Position numbers and translations under genes: made by a program. A model generated the notes under the pieces. That model searched no databases and was not told the DNA's origin. It saw only the letters and a list, made by a program, of their open reading frames with translations. From Diadema setosum (taxonomy: Eukaryota > Echinodermata > Echinoidea > Diadematoida > Diadematidae), in assembly GCF_964275005.1 (NCBI RefSeq), contig NC_092704.1, positions 13,737,371-13,801,370 of the forward strand: a stretch of 64,000 nucleotides of DNA. Direction: 5' to 3'. Of the stretch, positions 31,895 to 46,300 are shown one piece after another; positions within the stretch are counted from its first letter, which is position 1; every line of letters begins with the position of its first letter.

Positions 31895-34491
31895 GATGAT
31901 GACATACATGGGGATCTACCTACGGTGACCGTGTTAAGTGACATGATGGGATGGGATGGGAATGATTTTAGTGAAGTTCAAGAATAGCACCACCCTGTGC
32001 CAGATTTTGTTTGAACACGTCGCTCGCGCTTTTTGCCATTTCTGCCGAGACCCGTGTGACGTAGGTACGATAAAGCCATCTAGCAAAGATTAGGCAAGTT
32101 TGTGTGATGCAAGCGTCTCTGTTAATTATCACATCCAAATTTTCTATGCAAAGTTCCTTTTTGTGGAAAAATGTTGAATGCTCTCCAACAAGTAGGCCCT
32201 GCTTTGCAACCTTATGTGCCCATCAAAGACCATCATACATTGAAAATGCATCTGAATGCTACTTTTAAATTTACAAAAAAAAAGGAATGGCAAGTTTGAT
32301 TTGATTCCTCAAAGTGGCATTGTATATAAAGAACTGTATCTGAAGTCTCAGCATGTTGGCTAAAATCATTTTGACTTTTTCACTTGAATCATTAAAGTGT
32401 GAGAGACAGTGTTTCAGCTTTAGCATGTTTCTTTTGTTTTTACGATGTCAGTTAGGATGCAGCATTTGTAATGATTTGTCATAGTCTTGGTGTACTGCTA
32501 GTTTGAATATAGTCGGTCCTAGCAGTTTCTTTCCTCATCTGAAAAAAAAAAGAAAAGAAAAAAGGGTTAGCTTTGTAAATTTCTTTATGGTGACTTGAGA
32601 GTTTTTCTTTTTTGGTGATTGTTTTGTACTCTGCTGGACATGCCACCCAAGAAACAGAATAAAAATCAACAGAAAAGGAATGACTACTATCACTGGAAAA
32701 AATTGTGTGTATGGGTTGCCCATAGGTGGGCGTGGCTGGGGAGGTGTGGAGTTAAAAAAAAAAAAAAAATCAACAAAGAACAGTAGTTAGGTACATTGTA
32801 GCACCTTAGCTTGCAGGCTGATGTGGTACATACATGCATTCAGTACATGCAGCTTATGAGTGGGACTGAATAGGTAATGTATACATGTACCATTTTACCA
32901 TTACTTTAAAATTTCCATTTTAAATAAGAGATGGTGGCTTTTATATCAGGACTACTGCAGTTGTACACAATGCTCCAAGTATTACCGTAAACTGACTGTA
33001 AAAGAGGAAAAGAAAATTGAAAACACTGTATTTTCTTTTCTCACTCAGGGAACTGTAAAGAGTGTGAGCTGTACTATACATGTACATGTAGTTATATTTA
33101 GCTTTCTGTATAGGCACTACCTTGCAGCTACCTGAAACATTTCTGGCAGAAAAGACGACAAAAATTAAAGCATGGACATCTGCCATTGTGATTGAGGTAT
33201 TTTACCTTCCGATTTTGATTCCAGTTCTTTTAATCAAATCAGATTGTACTCTTTCACCAACTATTTCCCACTCCACCCACAGCTATCACTACTCTATACT
33301 TTCTTATGTCAAACATAATTTCTTCATTTTGAATTGCTTTCATAATTGAAATTTAAGTTCATGTTTGAGTGGAAACGAACTGGACACTCATAGGGTGATG
33401 GTACATTTGTTCATCTGAGTATTGTATAAACGATAAGATGGTTTGGGGAATTATATTAATGGTAGTGACCATCTCAGAGTTCTCTTTCCCTCTAATACAA
33501 TGGAACTTTTCAAGATTTGTTTGTTAGAGATTATCCTGCATGTAGTTTCATGGAAAAGTAAAGTTATCCTGGACATAAAGTTGAGCTTTACTTTCAGTTT
33601 CCTCAAAAGGGCAGACTGATGACTGCAGTGGTCAGTGAAAGTATGTTCCAGAAATGGCTTTAGGATACCGATCCACAGCTCTCTATGGATCCTCTTTGAT
33701 AGGAGATACGTTATGTATGTATAGGACATCAAACCACACCATGTAAAATCAGACACTTGACACAAATAAACTTTGAAGCAAATTAAAGTGTATTTGCAAA
33801 TGTAAAATGGGGAATTACCCATTTCTGCAATTTATTTACAGTCTTTGTGTATACATATTTACACAGCCTGTACTTTCTCTCCCTGAAGCAGGGTGTAGTA
33901 TCACACACATTATCTCTCAGTGAAGTTTAGTCTATGTACATAATATTCACATATTAGTGATATTCATTTGACTACAATTGGCTATGTAGAATGTATAAAT
34001 TAGACACATCCAGCAGTAAATCCCATGTTATGGAACTTTGTCCTTTCTAGTTATATAAAGACACTGATGCAGTGATGTTCCAACAGAATTAGCATACATT
34101 GTCATTGACTGATAAAAATGCTAATCATCAAAACATGGTAAGGTACATAGTGGAAAAACTGAACAACTTGGCTGAGTAGGCCTACAGCAGTTTATATACA
34201 GAGGCTTGCTCATTGACATCATGATGCCACAAATTACATTGCCTTTAGTTTATAAAAGCACATACGTGATTTTAAATTAAAAGGCATGCTCTGTGCTTGG
34301 TGTCACAAAATATTTAAAGAGCAAACTGCTTCCAGTCGAACCGCTGCATTTCTCATCCTAATTCTGCCTTTGTCACTTCATTCAAAAGAAGTTAAATTTT
34401 AATGAGTATATAGTTACATAGAAATCTATGAAGTCTTGTTTTGACTTATGTACACTGTTGATATTTGAGGAGTTTAAAGCAATAAAGTCCA
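31895..34491. other. Convergent intergenic / 3' UTR region
   Basis: 3' ends of the BTB gene (plus) and DLEC1 (minus). On the minus strand AATAAA lies near 33828-33833 and ATTAAA at 34398-34403, either of which could serve DLEC1. No additional gene was recognised. Confidence 0.4.
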
Positions 34492-34660
34492 GGGGGGCAT
34501 TTCATGAAGGAACTTGTCGGATAAAATATCTGACAAGTCAATTATATCCGACAAGTTTTGAGAAATTCTTTAGTCTGATTGGCTGATTTCTCTGAACTTG
34601 TCGGATATAATTGACTTGTCGGACATTTTATCCGACAAGTTCCTTCATGAAATGCCCCCC
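34492..34660. mobile_element. 169-bp fold-back MITE
   Basis: GGGGGGCATTTCATGAAGGA at the left and its exact complement at the right, with arms of about 67 bp continuing through AACTTGTCGGATAAAAT and a loop near TTTTGAGAAATTC. The arms also contain internal TTGTCGGATA repeats. It lies about 320 bp beyond the DLEC1 stop codon and may be transcribed in its 3' UTR. Confidence 0.8.
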
Positions 34661-34983
34661 AGTACTGGTCCCAAGTTGTGCAGTGTTCTCAGCGCATTAT
34701 TCATGACATCTTCTACCATTCATGCATGCTAGTATGTGTCAGATATGATGTGCTCATGTAAACTGCCTGCCTGACCAAACATTGGCAGCAAAATCCACCA
34801 AATCGTTGAAAGGTTTGTGTTGGGAAGGTTTGTATAGTAGCAAGTATTGTTTGTTGTTGCTGCTGTTATTGGGTTTTTGTTTGTTTTAAACTTGATGTCC
34901 CGACTGACTTAAGCAAGAGGAGGTGATAGTCACGTGATTTCTACAAGTATTGCTCTCGAGTCACAATCTGGCCATCGCTTCTC

Positions 34984-37900
34984 TCAGGGGTTCACCAGGG
35001 CCTCGTGTCGGCTGTCGTAGGTGCCTTGACCTCTGACCTGTAGGAATTTGATCTCTTCTCCCAGCATGCCCTTGAAGATGAATGACCCTTGGTAGGATAT
35101 GTTGTGCCTGTCAAATCAATGAATAGGTTTTTGGCATCATGACAGAAGATCGACATAAATTAAAAAATTTAGTGAAAATGGCCAATATTGGCATTATAAT
35201 CTCCTCCCCCCCCCCCCATTCAAAAAAGAAAAAAATAAAAGAAAAAAAGAATCCATCTTTAGGGAATGTGATGAAGCAAATTCAAACAAAGGCTTTATGT
35301 TGTCCATTGTTTCTGCAACACATGTACTGTTTGAAAAAAAGTACAAAATGAAAAGGAAAATGGTGTAACCAACACAATTTTGAGACTGAGAGTAAAGGAC
35401 AGCAGTAAACAAAAAGGCATACTTGTATACTTATTACAGAAATTGTTTCAATTGCCACTTTCGACTGCTAAAAAAGAAAAAAAAAAGTTAAAAGATGTTG
35501 GTTAATTGCTATAGAATGCTTGCAAATGTCAATGATGAATATATGTACAAGAGTGCATGAGTGTGGACTGCATGTGTGTAACTTGGGTGGTTCTGCTTGG
35601 TTTTCACCACTTCACAGGATTTGTTTTGCTTTAAATGTCAGAGAATATTTGATATGATACATCAAATGTAGTACAACAAAAACTAAAGTGCTACAAAATG
35701 TGATACAATACAACAAAACAAAAGTGATTCACACATACCTAGGTTTGAAGTAGATGGTCAGAATGGCCTTGCTATTTGAGACGTGTGTGACGTGAGGCTC
35801 CAGGTAGCCTGCTGGGGGTGAGACTTCAAATACATCATCTGCTGTGGTACTCCATGCATCTACATGCACACAGAAATGGATGCAAAAAGAAAGAAAATAG
35901 AAAATGTAACCATCTGGACAGATCAACATACTGTTATGTACTCCAAAACTCAATGAGCTGCATGATATTGTTTTTTGTTTTTGTTGGGTTTTTTTTTAAT
36001 GTAACTTAACTGCTCTGTGATGGCCCATGCATACATATTCCTAGAGGGGGAAGGGACAGCATGATACATGACATGATATACTACATGCATCACAAAAATA
36101 AACTCTTGTTTCAACTTCACCAGAGGACAACTATACTACTCTACAAATGAGTGAAGACAATAAGGAATGTATGATATACTTGAAGCTGAACTTATTTCCC
36201 TGATATATACCGTACTTCTGCTCATGAGCTACCAATTCAGCAAAGGTCTACACTATGTAAGCAAACCCCATCATAATGAAAGGAAATAAAGCAGGATATT
36301 ATTTATGCATTTTCCCAGTACAGATTTATTAGCACCCACATGTATGGCACAACTCGCTAAACATACCTAGCAAATTTCAGACACACACGAGATATCATCA
36401 GTATGAGAGGATTTATGGGTTCAAATGACGTGATTTCCCTTGTTGCTTTGTCCATTTCAACCAGACTGAAAAACGTAGCAAAATACTAAACTTCCCAGCT
36501 AACTCTGAGAGTGTACAAAGAGGCATACATCTTGCACACATCATACACGGCAAACGTTGGTCATATTGAACCTCGTTATACACAGGATGTGGAGAGTAAA
36601 CACTAGCTGTGCAGTGTACAATGTATAGTTTAGCCTCCATATACATTGAACTATCAACCAATTTATGCATCTGATCATAAGAGGGAGAGAGTGACACTAG
36701 ATCTCTATGCTGTGATTAGTGGAGGCTTCCTCTCCTGTGTGAATAGATGGAAGGAATCCATTAACACGTTGAGGACAGGCTGAATTTGCTACAACACGCA
36801 TTTCCCACAGATACCTTCCTCAGCAGGATAAAAGTTTGACAGTGGAAATGTCACTGGAAGTAGAACATTCTCCCTTAGCCACCCCCCCCCCCCATCTCTC
36901 TGGACCGTATTTACATGCTCAGACCAACAAATCAGATATTTGTAGGAAACGGGGGTCACAGATAGTTTCTGGGGGGGGGGGGGGGGGCATCCTTTGCACC
37001 AGAGGTCAAATGTCAATAGAACCCCTATATCCCATGGTATGGAAGGGCCATTTGGTATAAACTGGTTGCCTATTTGATAGTAACTTTCAACTAGGGCTCC
37101 TCGAAAATGAGTCCATGAATTCTAAAATATGCACAGTAAAACAGCCCACTCCAATGAATTAAGGATAAAAGAAAAACTTCTCTTGTTTTCCATAATTTCA
37201 AAGCAAGGAAACACCTTGCAATCCAGTTATCTGCGAAGAGGGTCACCCTCAGATGATTTTTGAGAGAAGGTGTTTGCATGGCGTGGTATTAGATACACTT
37301 GGTTTGCGGTTCACCATGTATGTATAGTCCTGAGAAGGACTGTTGGAGTGACAGGAGAAGGATAGAAAGAAAAGTTGGATGAGAGATGAGAATTGAGTAA
37401 GAGTATTCTTTCTGGAATGAGTGTAGTCCTGAAAAGGACTGTGAACCAAGGAAGTATAGAACCAAGGAAGTATAGGAGAGTAAGAGGAGACTCAACGTTT
37501 CGGACAGTTGACTGTCCGAAACGTTGAGTCTCCTCTTACTCTCCTATACTTCCTTGGTTCACTCCTGAGGACGGACAGTCAACTGTCCGAAACGTTGAGT
37601 CTCCTCTTACTCTCCTATACTTCCTTGGTTCTATACTTCCTTGGTTCACAGTCCTTTTCAGGACTACACTCATTCCAGAAAGAATACTCTTACTCAATTC
37701 TCACCTCTCATCCAACTTTTCTTTCTATCCTTCTCCTGTCACTCCAACAGTCCTTCTCAGGACTATACATACATGGTGAACCGCAAACCAAGTGTATCGA
37801 GGGTCACCCTCTCCTCTAGAAGTCCTTACCAAAGGACACCGTCCAGTACGAGCCAGAGCTAGTGGGGTTAGTGATGGTCACCCTCAGACTGCGCTCTTGA

Positions 37901-40900
37901 CCGACCAGACAGGAGCCAAAGTCCAGTTGCGATGGGGCAAGCTCAAAAGATGGGAGGACCACCACAGCGTAGAGAGGCAGTCGCTAGAGGGAGAGAAAAG
38001 AGGTGGGTATATTTGAGAGTGATAGCGCTGCAGTTTAAGCCATTAGACAAACTGATTTTCCTGTAACACACATTTCCCATTTACCCCAACCTGAGAATAC
38101 TGGGTAAAGCACCTCCTATGTAATAAGAAGAGTCCTCCAAGCCTGGAAAAAAAAAAAATTCTATAGAAAAATTCATTGATATATCAATTCTTGGTTGTAC
38201 AGATCGTCGAACCCACCTAAACATCAAAGCATTCCATGTACACCCACGTGTACACAAACACATCCATGCGTGCAAACATACAGACATTATGAAGAGTAGG
38301 ATGTTTCATTTTCATGGCAGATTATGTTTTAACTTGACAAGACTACCAGTCAGGCTATCCTGGGCCACATTGCCTTAAGAATAGGATTCTAAAATTAGAA
38401 CGTCTGGGTATTTCTGGTAATATCCCAAAATTTTGAGAGAACAGTCAGAATATACAAAACAAAACAAAACAAAAAAATCTCAATAGATGGTCCTGCAAAA
38501 TACATTTTATAGGGATAGTACAGTATTGGTGGAGGCGAGGATTAGGCTTTTAACTTTTCGTGAGATACCATGAAACCACTTATGAAATAGTACAGAGCAT
38601 ACCATCCTAAGATGCATTCACAGTTTATTTGATGACAATCGGTTTTGGGATGGCTGAGACATCCAAAAATAAAGTAAAATAAAGCGATTATAATAAAAGG
38701 TGGGCCCCACCTTTTATTAGGATTGCTCTATTTTGCGTATCACGTCCATTTCAAAACCAATTTTCACCAAATTAGTGTTGAATTCCTCTTGGAATTACAG
38801 GCTCTTTCATATTTCATAAGAGGTTTCTCATTATCTCACAAAAAGAAGTTAGAAACCTGAAATTTCAACCAAAACTATAAGACCCCTTTAACCCTAAAAG
38901 GGCCGGGGGGGTTAGGGTTAGGGTTGGGGGGGCGGAATCCACCCCCCCCCCCTTCGACGTTTCGCGCTAAAATTCTGTAACGTGGGAAGGTCTCGTTGCG
39001 ACCAACTTTTGAGACCAAATTTGCAACGTCCGTGCATACTTGTGCAAAGCCACGCCCATTTTTGTAACAGAATGTCGCCCCAAAATAGGCACAATTTTGT
39101 GATTTTGTGTACATTTTCTATGGAAAACAGTGGTCTGTCATGAAAGTCATAAAAACCTGATTATTTTTACAATTAATCACTTTCATTGATTAATTTTATG
39201 CTAATTATGGTAGAAAAGTGGTCAGTGACAATTTCCAATAAGAAAAAACAAAGAAAAATCAAAGAAATACATAAGAAATTCTGAAAACAATAAAATACAT
39301 GAGAATTGAAATGAGTTTTGAAAGTTTTTGTGATGTACAATAGTTGAAAATGCTTAAACAGATAACACTGATCAAAAATTAGACTCTCAATGCTTTTAAC
39401 TAGGCTAAAATATGATCTTGAGCTTAATTTGCATAATTAATTAATCAAAATTAGAAATTGATTATTTCAAAAATTCTTATGACACAATCTTGTAGATTAT
39501 GACGTGGATCTCACGCATGCAAAATTTCATCGCAATCGCACCACCGATGGCAGAGATCTCGGGGGGGGGGGGGGGGGGGGGGGGCGGAATCTGCCCCCCA
39601 CCCCCTCGGTCTTAGCATAGCCAAAAAAGCCCAGCCCTTTTAGGGTTAATACATGATGGTTTTTTTTTTTTTTTTTTTTTTGTAGAAATACATCTAATTG
39701 TGTTCAAGTACAAAACTACTGCATATAATACTGTATCAAGATAAAAGCAAAATAATGAAACAAAATGGGAACAAAACAATGTAAAATGATAAATCCTAAA
39801 CTCCCTGGTACACACAGTAGAGCAAAACAAAATGCTTTCCATCCACTGTTTTGAAAGATATGAATGAAGAAAATGAAAAAAAAAAAGAACCCTTTAGATG
39901 CATCATATTGTACCTGCACTGTGTTGTTTGTGTAGCAGAGGAGGAGATCCTTGTGAATATTCAGCTTACGCTCCCCTTGCTCCGACGTTAGAAGGACTCC
40001 CTCTTTGGTCTGGCCCACCAACAGCCCTTCCAGGTTGTTCATGATGAGAGCCAAGTCCAGCTGGAAACCGAGCTTGACCTGGGAAAGAATCAGGGGGAGG
40101 GAGATGGTGAGATCTTGAGCTGTCAAAGTCGAGTCTCAACGGCTTAATGCCAGAGGAGCAGCGAAATCCAATATAATATATAATTATGTAATAATCATAA
40201 TGTAACAACACAAAACTTCTGACTGCTTGAATGTAGCTAAATGACCATGTGTGGATGACAAGATTCCAGTAAATAATGGACTGATTGTAGCTGTGAGACG
40301 CAATCAATTATCAAAAAGCTATTCTAACAATTGCAGAGGAAATAGATTTAGTCCAAAACTAACCTTTAATGTTCGTGTGGAGCAAAGAGTAAAGTTCTAT
40401 TAAGATGTCAAATATGTTTCGGTTTCGTTAATTCAAACCATTTTTGCTTATGATACAAGTTGTACATTTTGTGCAAAAGAAATTCATGCAAAAGTGTCAC
40501 CTTTCTTGATGATGGGTTCTTGTACACAATTCATATGTAACTCTGATTTCATAAGCTCTTTGCACAGTTATACACTAAGTCAGAGCACTCACATTAACCA
40601 TCATCTGGATGTGACATTGAAAACCATGGGAGATCAATGTGTCTATATCACAAAGACATTGACGAAGATGCTATTCACCTGCAGGTTGTGCTGTGTGGGC
40701 AGGGTGTACAGAATCCCATCTCCAGTGACCTGCGACTTCACGGTGCCCTTTGCCCCCTTCTTGCTGACTGGGTCCACCCTCTGGAGCAGAAAAGGGGGCG
40801 GGGTGACAGCCTGGAAGGAGAGGGGGGTCTGCGTGTTGTTGGTCAGCGTGGCCGACAGGCTGGTGATGTGGCAGGCGTGGAGGGCGGTCTCTCTCACGGT

Positions 40901-43303
40901 GGGGCGGTCCCTCAGGGTCGGGGTGGGTGGTGGGGGAGGGGACAGGTCCAGAAGCTGGCTGGCAGCCGTGCGGTAAGTTAGTCCCTCCTCCTCAGATGTC
41001 TCCACTGTGACACTGTGCATCAAGCAAGGGCGACAGAGAGAGAAGTCATGAGGATGTGCACTGTTAACATCTGACTGTCCTTTTAGCAATTCCTATTTGC
41101 CATGCTTGTTTTCCAGTTTTGCAAAAGACTTGCAAAAGACTGGCAAATATTTGACAAACATTGGACCAATGACAACTGAACAAAGTTATGATCCTTTAAA
41201 CGTCAGGAAATCTTGTACTAAGGTTACTACAGCATTCCTTCGAAAGAGTTATCCTCGTCATGCGACATGATTATGGTAAGCCATACATGGTTGTCTTATT
41301 TTGCTCTGACCCCAAAACAACTTTTTTTTTAAAATTGAATCTGTCCTTTCAACTTGTTTCCCTTACATAAAAAGATAAGGAGGACCAAAAGATCCTCATA
41401 TACCGTGGAATATCGTGATTGATTTTATTGTGAAGTGATTTCTTGCGAAAGTAAAGGGACTGTACAGTAGTGGTTGAGGTGGGGATTCATGTTTTGAACA
41501 TTTTTAAGTGAGATAATGAGAAACCTCTTATGAAATATGAAAGAGCATGTGATTTTAAGAAGGATTCATTGTTTATTTGATGAAAATCGGTTTTCAAATG
41601 GCTGAGATATCCAAAAAAGCGATAATAATAAAAGGCGACAGGCCACAACTTTATTAGGATCTCTTTGTTTCACCTTGTTTTTGGATATCTCGGCCATTTC
41701 AAAACCGATTTTCATCAAATAAACTTTTGATACCCCTTAGAATTGAATGCTCTTTGACATCTCATAGAGTGGTTTCTGAATATCTCGCAAAACGTTAAAT
41801 GCTAAATCCTCACCTCGACCAGAACTGTACACACCCTTTAAAGAAAACACAAAATAAAAGAATGAAAGTAGTCTATTTTTATGTACAGATAGACTATTAT
41901 TTTCTGTAGGATATTTCATATTTAGCAAGCATCTCGAATAGCAAGAAGTGAACTAGAGAAACTTCAGAGAGAATGATGGGTACATACAAGGCTGTCTTGA
42001 TGAATGCAGTGAAGTCGAGTCGCAGGGGTGGCACCTCGTAGCCCTGGCCCCTGGTCACATGACCCGGTTCGCTGACCAGCTCGGGCCGGTCCAGACTGAG
42101 GAAGCCCAGTGCATAGCCGACACAGTCTGCCGCTTCCTGGGCTGGAAGGAAGCTAGCGTCGGGAAGGAAGCTGGCGACAATGTTGGCCGTTCCCCTCCCA
42201 GGTATGACCTGGAGAAAAACAAATTGCAACAAAATTCTGCACCTCAACAATCCTGCTTGCTGAGACATGCAACACTGCTTTGTACAGCATGATGGTGATT
42301 GTACATCACATGACTTACCTGTTTTGTTTTTGTCTTTTTGGAAAATGTATGGTCTCTATAATCTTTAATTCTCTTTATACCAGGAGTTCTGTTCATCCAG
42401 TAAAATCAACCAACACAAAATTTAACATTCAGGCAGCCAGCTTTATAACAGGGCTGTGGAACATTTGTGTGTGTGTGTTGGGGGGCTGAGGGGCAATCGG
42501 GGGCCAAGGGTCAATGGCATTTTTTTTTTTTTACATTGAGGTATCTCTCAATAAAACATAATCAATTACTCAAGCTTTGATGAACAGTTGCTTTGAGTTG
42601 TGTAAGCAGAATACCCGACTGAATCAAGACTTTTACTCAAGATATCACTATCACAATGCATCATCTCTTTAGCTTTCTTTTTTTCATTTACCAAAGCCAT
42701 CAGGTTTTTCCTCTTGCCCACTGAAATATTTGACATTATGTTCTCTTGCGTGAGTACATTGTACAGAAGGGGCATTTTCAACAGCAGCAGCGACTTGTTA
42801 CAGATTTGGCGCCCTTCCGCATATATCCTTTTCTTAAGACAAACAAATTAAAATAATTCGCACCAAAACAGACCCATCGCATCCAACAGCAGTCTAGTGA
42901 CGAATCACTAGAAACTAGGATTGGCTCTCACCATTTGGTGTTGGTCGATGGTAAAAGGACCATTGGCCGGCACCCCTTCGTGCTCCCGAAGCCGGACGCT
43001 CAGCAGCTTGGGCCGCCCTTTCTCCCGCGCCTCGAGGTCGTTGGCGATCTTGGACAGGAGGCCCGACGTCGATGCCTTCCCCTCACCGGTCTCCGGATCA
43101 CCACAGTCTTCCGTCTCCTCCGACAAGCCACCGTTTCCCTGGTCGCCGACGTCCGCTGCTGGTATGATTTCCTTGCCGCTGGGATCCCTGATGGGAAAGG
43201 GATCGCCGTAGATGACCTGCAGGTCCACCAGCTTGTGGTCACCTTCCGCCAAGTTGAAGATCTGCCAGTCAACCCGGATTTCTGTGGGATGAATAGTGAG
43301 AGA

Positions 43304-43336
<33 letters not shown>

Positions 43337-46300
43337 GCCTGTGAGAGATACTGAGCTCTTCCAATACCATGATTCACTTTTCCCTGAAATGGGTTGTCTG
43401 AAGGCCTGACTTCTTAAAATAGTTGATGTGGTATCACTATTAGGCAAAATCACTTCACCACTCGATTGACAATATTCCATTTGCACCATGATCCTCATGA
43501 TGTTACATTCTGAATAGACATACCACATGTCCCCCCTGCCCAGCACCTGGCCCAAGTACTTGTGCACCAGTACTTCACAACTTGACCACTGCATGAGCTT
43601 GCTGTCCTCACAAACTGATCAAAAATCTAACCTTGGTACCAATCTTCAGCAACAGATACTAAACTTTTATGACAGAGAGTGGGACAGAGAGAGAAAAAGA
43701 AGTGTGAGGGAGATCACTGAATTCTCAAAATGAAGTCGGAGAGCCATTAAAATTAGCCTCCAGCATCTTCATGGCATCATCTGCATAAGATGCCTGAGGC
43801 GGTTTCGGTCCCATGGAATGTCTTTCATCTCATCAAGTTCCAAACAACGTGTTTTTGATTAGTAAACTCCACTTGTTGGAGGCAGTAGAAGTTGACCTGA
43901 AATGAGCTGGAAGCAGACCCTTTTACAAGACTCTGCAGACAGCTTTTTAAACCAGGGAAACACCAGCATCTGTGCTGCAGAAAATTCTGGTGGCAAAGTA
44001 ATGACGGCAACATGTGCTAGACAATGACATACCCTGATCCAAAGGTAATGGTCCAAACCTGTGCCTCTGATGAGCCACAAAACTCTTATAGGTGGGCTGT
44101 GAAGTCTTCCAAATATAAAGAAAAAAAAATCCTATTCGATCTAACTGAGCCTCCAAAATATTGTAGGAGCCAAACTGGGCCTCGGGTGAAAAAAGCCTGA
44201 GTAGTAAGGGTCTATTCTAAATGAATTTTCACTGTTCACCAAGTTACTGGTCCTCGTAGCATCCAATTTTTCTTTACAAATGCCAAAAATGAGAGGTGTA
44301 CTCACCACAGGGACTGTTGTTCATGATCTTAAGCGGTCGGTTGATGGCGGGGACACCGCAGATGTGGGTGCCAAATCGCACAAAGGGTATCTGGCCTTTG
44401 ATGGTGGCCATCTGGAATTTGAGCGGGCAGCCGGTGACATCCATGCTGATCGGGACGTGGACAGGGTTCAGGTGGGACACCTGTTGGAAAAAAAAAAAGT
44501 TTTGCACTGAGTTGCTGGTAGACAGATTTTCCTAAAAGCTTGTTTGCAGAGTTTGAAAGAAACGCAATGCAACTTCTGAAACTGTCTAATATACACAGGG
44601 CCTGGCTGAGTGTGCTCGGGCTAATTCAGAGTTCCCTAATGCAGGCGTTTTACGTACACCGTATGGTATGATGTACATTATTTGTTTAATAAGACAGCAA
44701 CATGGATTCTTGTTATTAACTGATAGTAATATTGCACTTCGTGGAAAAGTGAATAACACAGAGATGTCCTGAATTCTGTTGAATGTTCATTTAATGGTCC
44801 TCTTTGACAGTCACACAACAACCACCAATTGCAACTGATTGACAATCAGTTGCAATGAAAACATTTCGACGGAAGAATTTCATGAAGTTGAATAATAAAG
44901 CAGTACCCGCTGCATGCTATAAGGATTAGAACCAACACTTGCTGTCGGGGGAAAGCTCGGTGGTCTTGTGGAGATGACGCCTGTCCGGTGATCAGGAGGT
45001 CGTCGGTTCGAATCCTGCTCGAGTATGTACGCCCATGATTTTTTATCATGGCTACTACTAAAACACTGATCAATTCAGTGCTTATTTACGTCGATGTAGG
45101 GCAATTCGTCAATCAGTTGCAATGAAAACATCTCCACAGAAGAATTTCATGAATTTGAATAACCACCAACTGTGGTGGTCAGTCAGCAATAACCAGTCAT
45201 CGGCACTTTCTGCTTTTGAGCCGCAATGGCCAGAATTTGAAAAGGTAGTTTAAATTGAGTCCATGGATTACGCAAAGTTTGACTGCATAAATGTGCATGA
45301 CACGTCCTGTCCATCAACAGGGAGCCAATAATGAACATGTACATGAGCACGGCAAGCCTACTTCATGCTTGTTTGAATCCATGGACTGTATCTAACCCCT
45401 AGATTCTCTGATTTGATTGAAACTACAGTTCTGAATTTGTGTCAATAACTTCTTATAAGATGATTATTTAATAAGTGCTTTCCCGTTTCGTCTGTAGTTC
45501 ATGGAAAGCTGGGGTCATGTAAAAGGTGAGAGCACTTTAGCAATGCGGAAGTTAAATTGAAAAGCTTACAAATCACAATCAGCAGCTAGTTTTCTGACAT
45601 TAATCAGAAAAAAATACAACTTCCCCCAGGGGCAGGTACCACAATTTACCTTTAAGTTTGAGGCACTGGACACACAGTGATCCCTACCTTGCATATCAGC
45701 TGGTCAGTGTAGTGGCCCCACATGTCGCTGTGTGCTGTCACTGTCACCTCCAGAGATGCAAATGGTTCCAGGATTCCCGAGGCAGGCTGGACCAGGAACG
45801 CGGCCCCCCTCCCATCCCGCAGTATGGCCTTCATGTAGTCGGCCTGGTTCTTGGCCGAGGACTTGCTTCGGGGGTCTGCCAGGTTGGCGGTGCGGCTCAG
45901 CAGAGCTCCAGGTCTGTGCAAGGAAGACAGAGAAAAACAATGAACTAAATACACACTTTCCAAATCTCAGCCACGATATGCAACTTATCACAATCTTTTG
46001 ACAATTTCTTTAAAATTTCCACCCAGTTCCACCCACAGACATAATCTGTTATGATAAGAATAATCATCAACTTGAGGACCTTTTTAATATTCATAATTGA
46101 AAAATGGGCCTTTTATTTCTTTTTAGCAGCTTCACCAGTCTCTGAGCCATCTTTCATTGTGAATGCTCCGATTTCTCATGCACAGCTACCTGTAGGGTTT
46201 GATCACAATAATATGTTCTTAACCTGTTGAAGATGAGTCCTGAGAATACTCAGGCAGGTGTCTATCGGAAATGCGTATTATAGCAAAATCAGTCCGCCCT

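Noticed and set aside
37508-37862. Paired frames such as MSLLLLSYTSLVLYFLGS on both strands
   Set aside because: They are mirror translations of the two arms of the 505-bp fold-back.
42566-42850. Minus-strand frame with YNVLTQENIMSNISVGKRKN
   Set aside because: Protein-like in places and possibly a remnant of a transposon-encoded protein, but it lies in a DLEC1 intron, has no recognisable motif and no intact boundaries.
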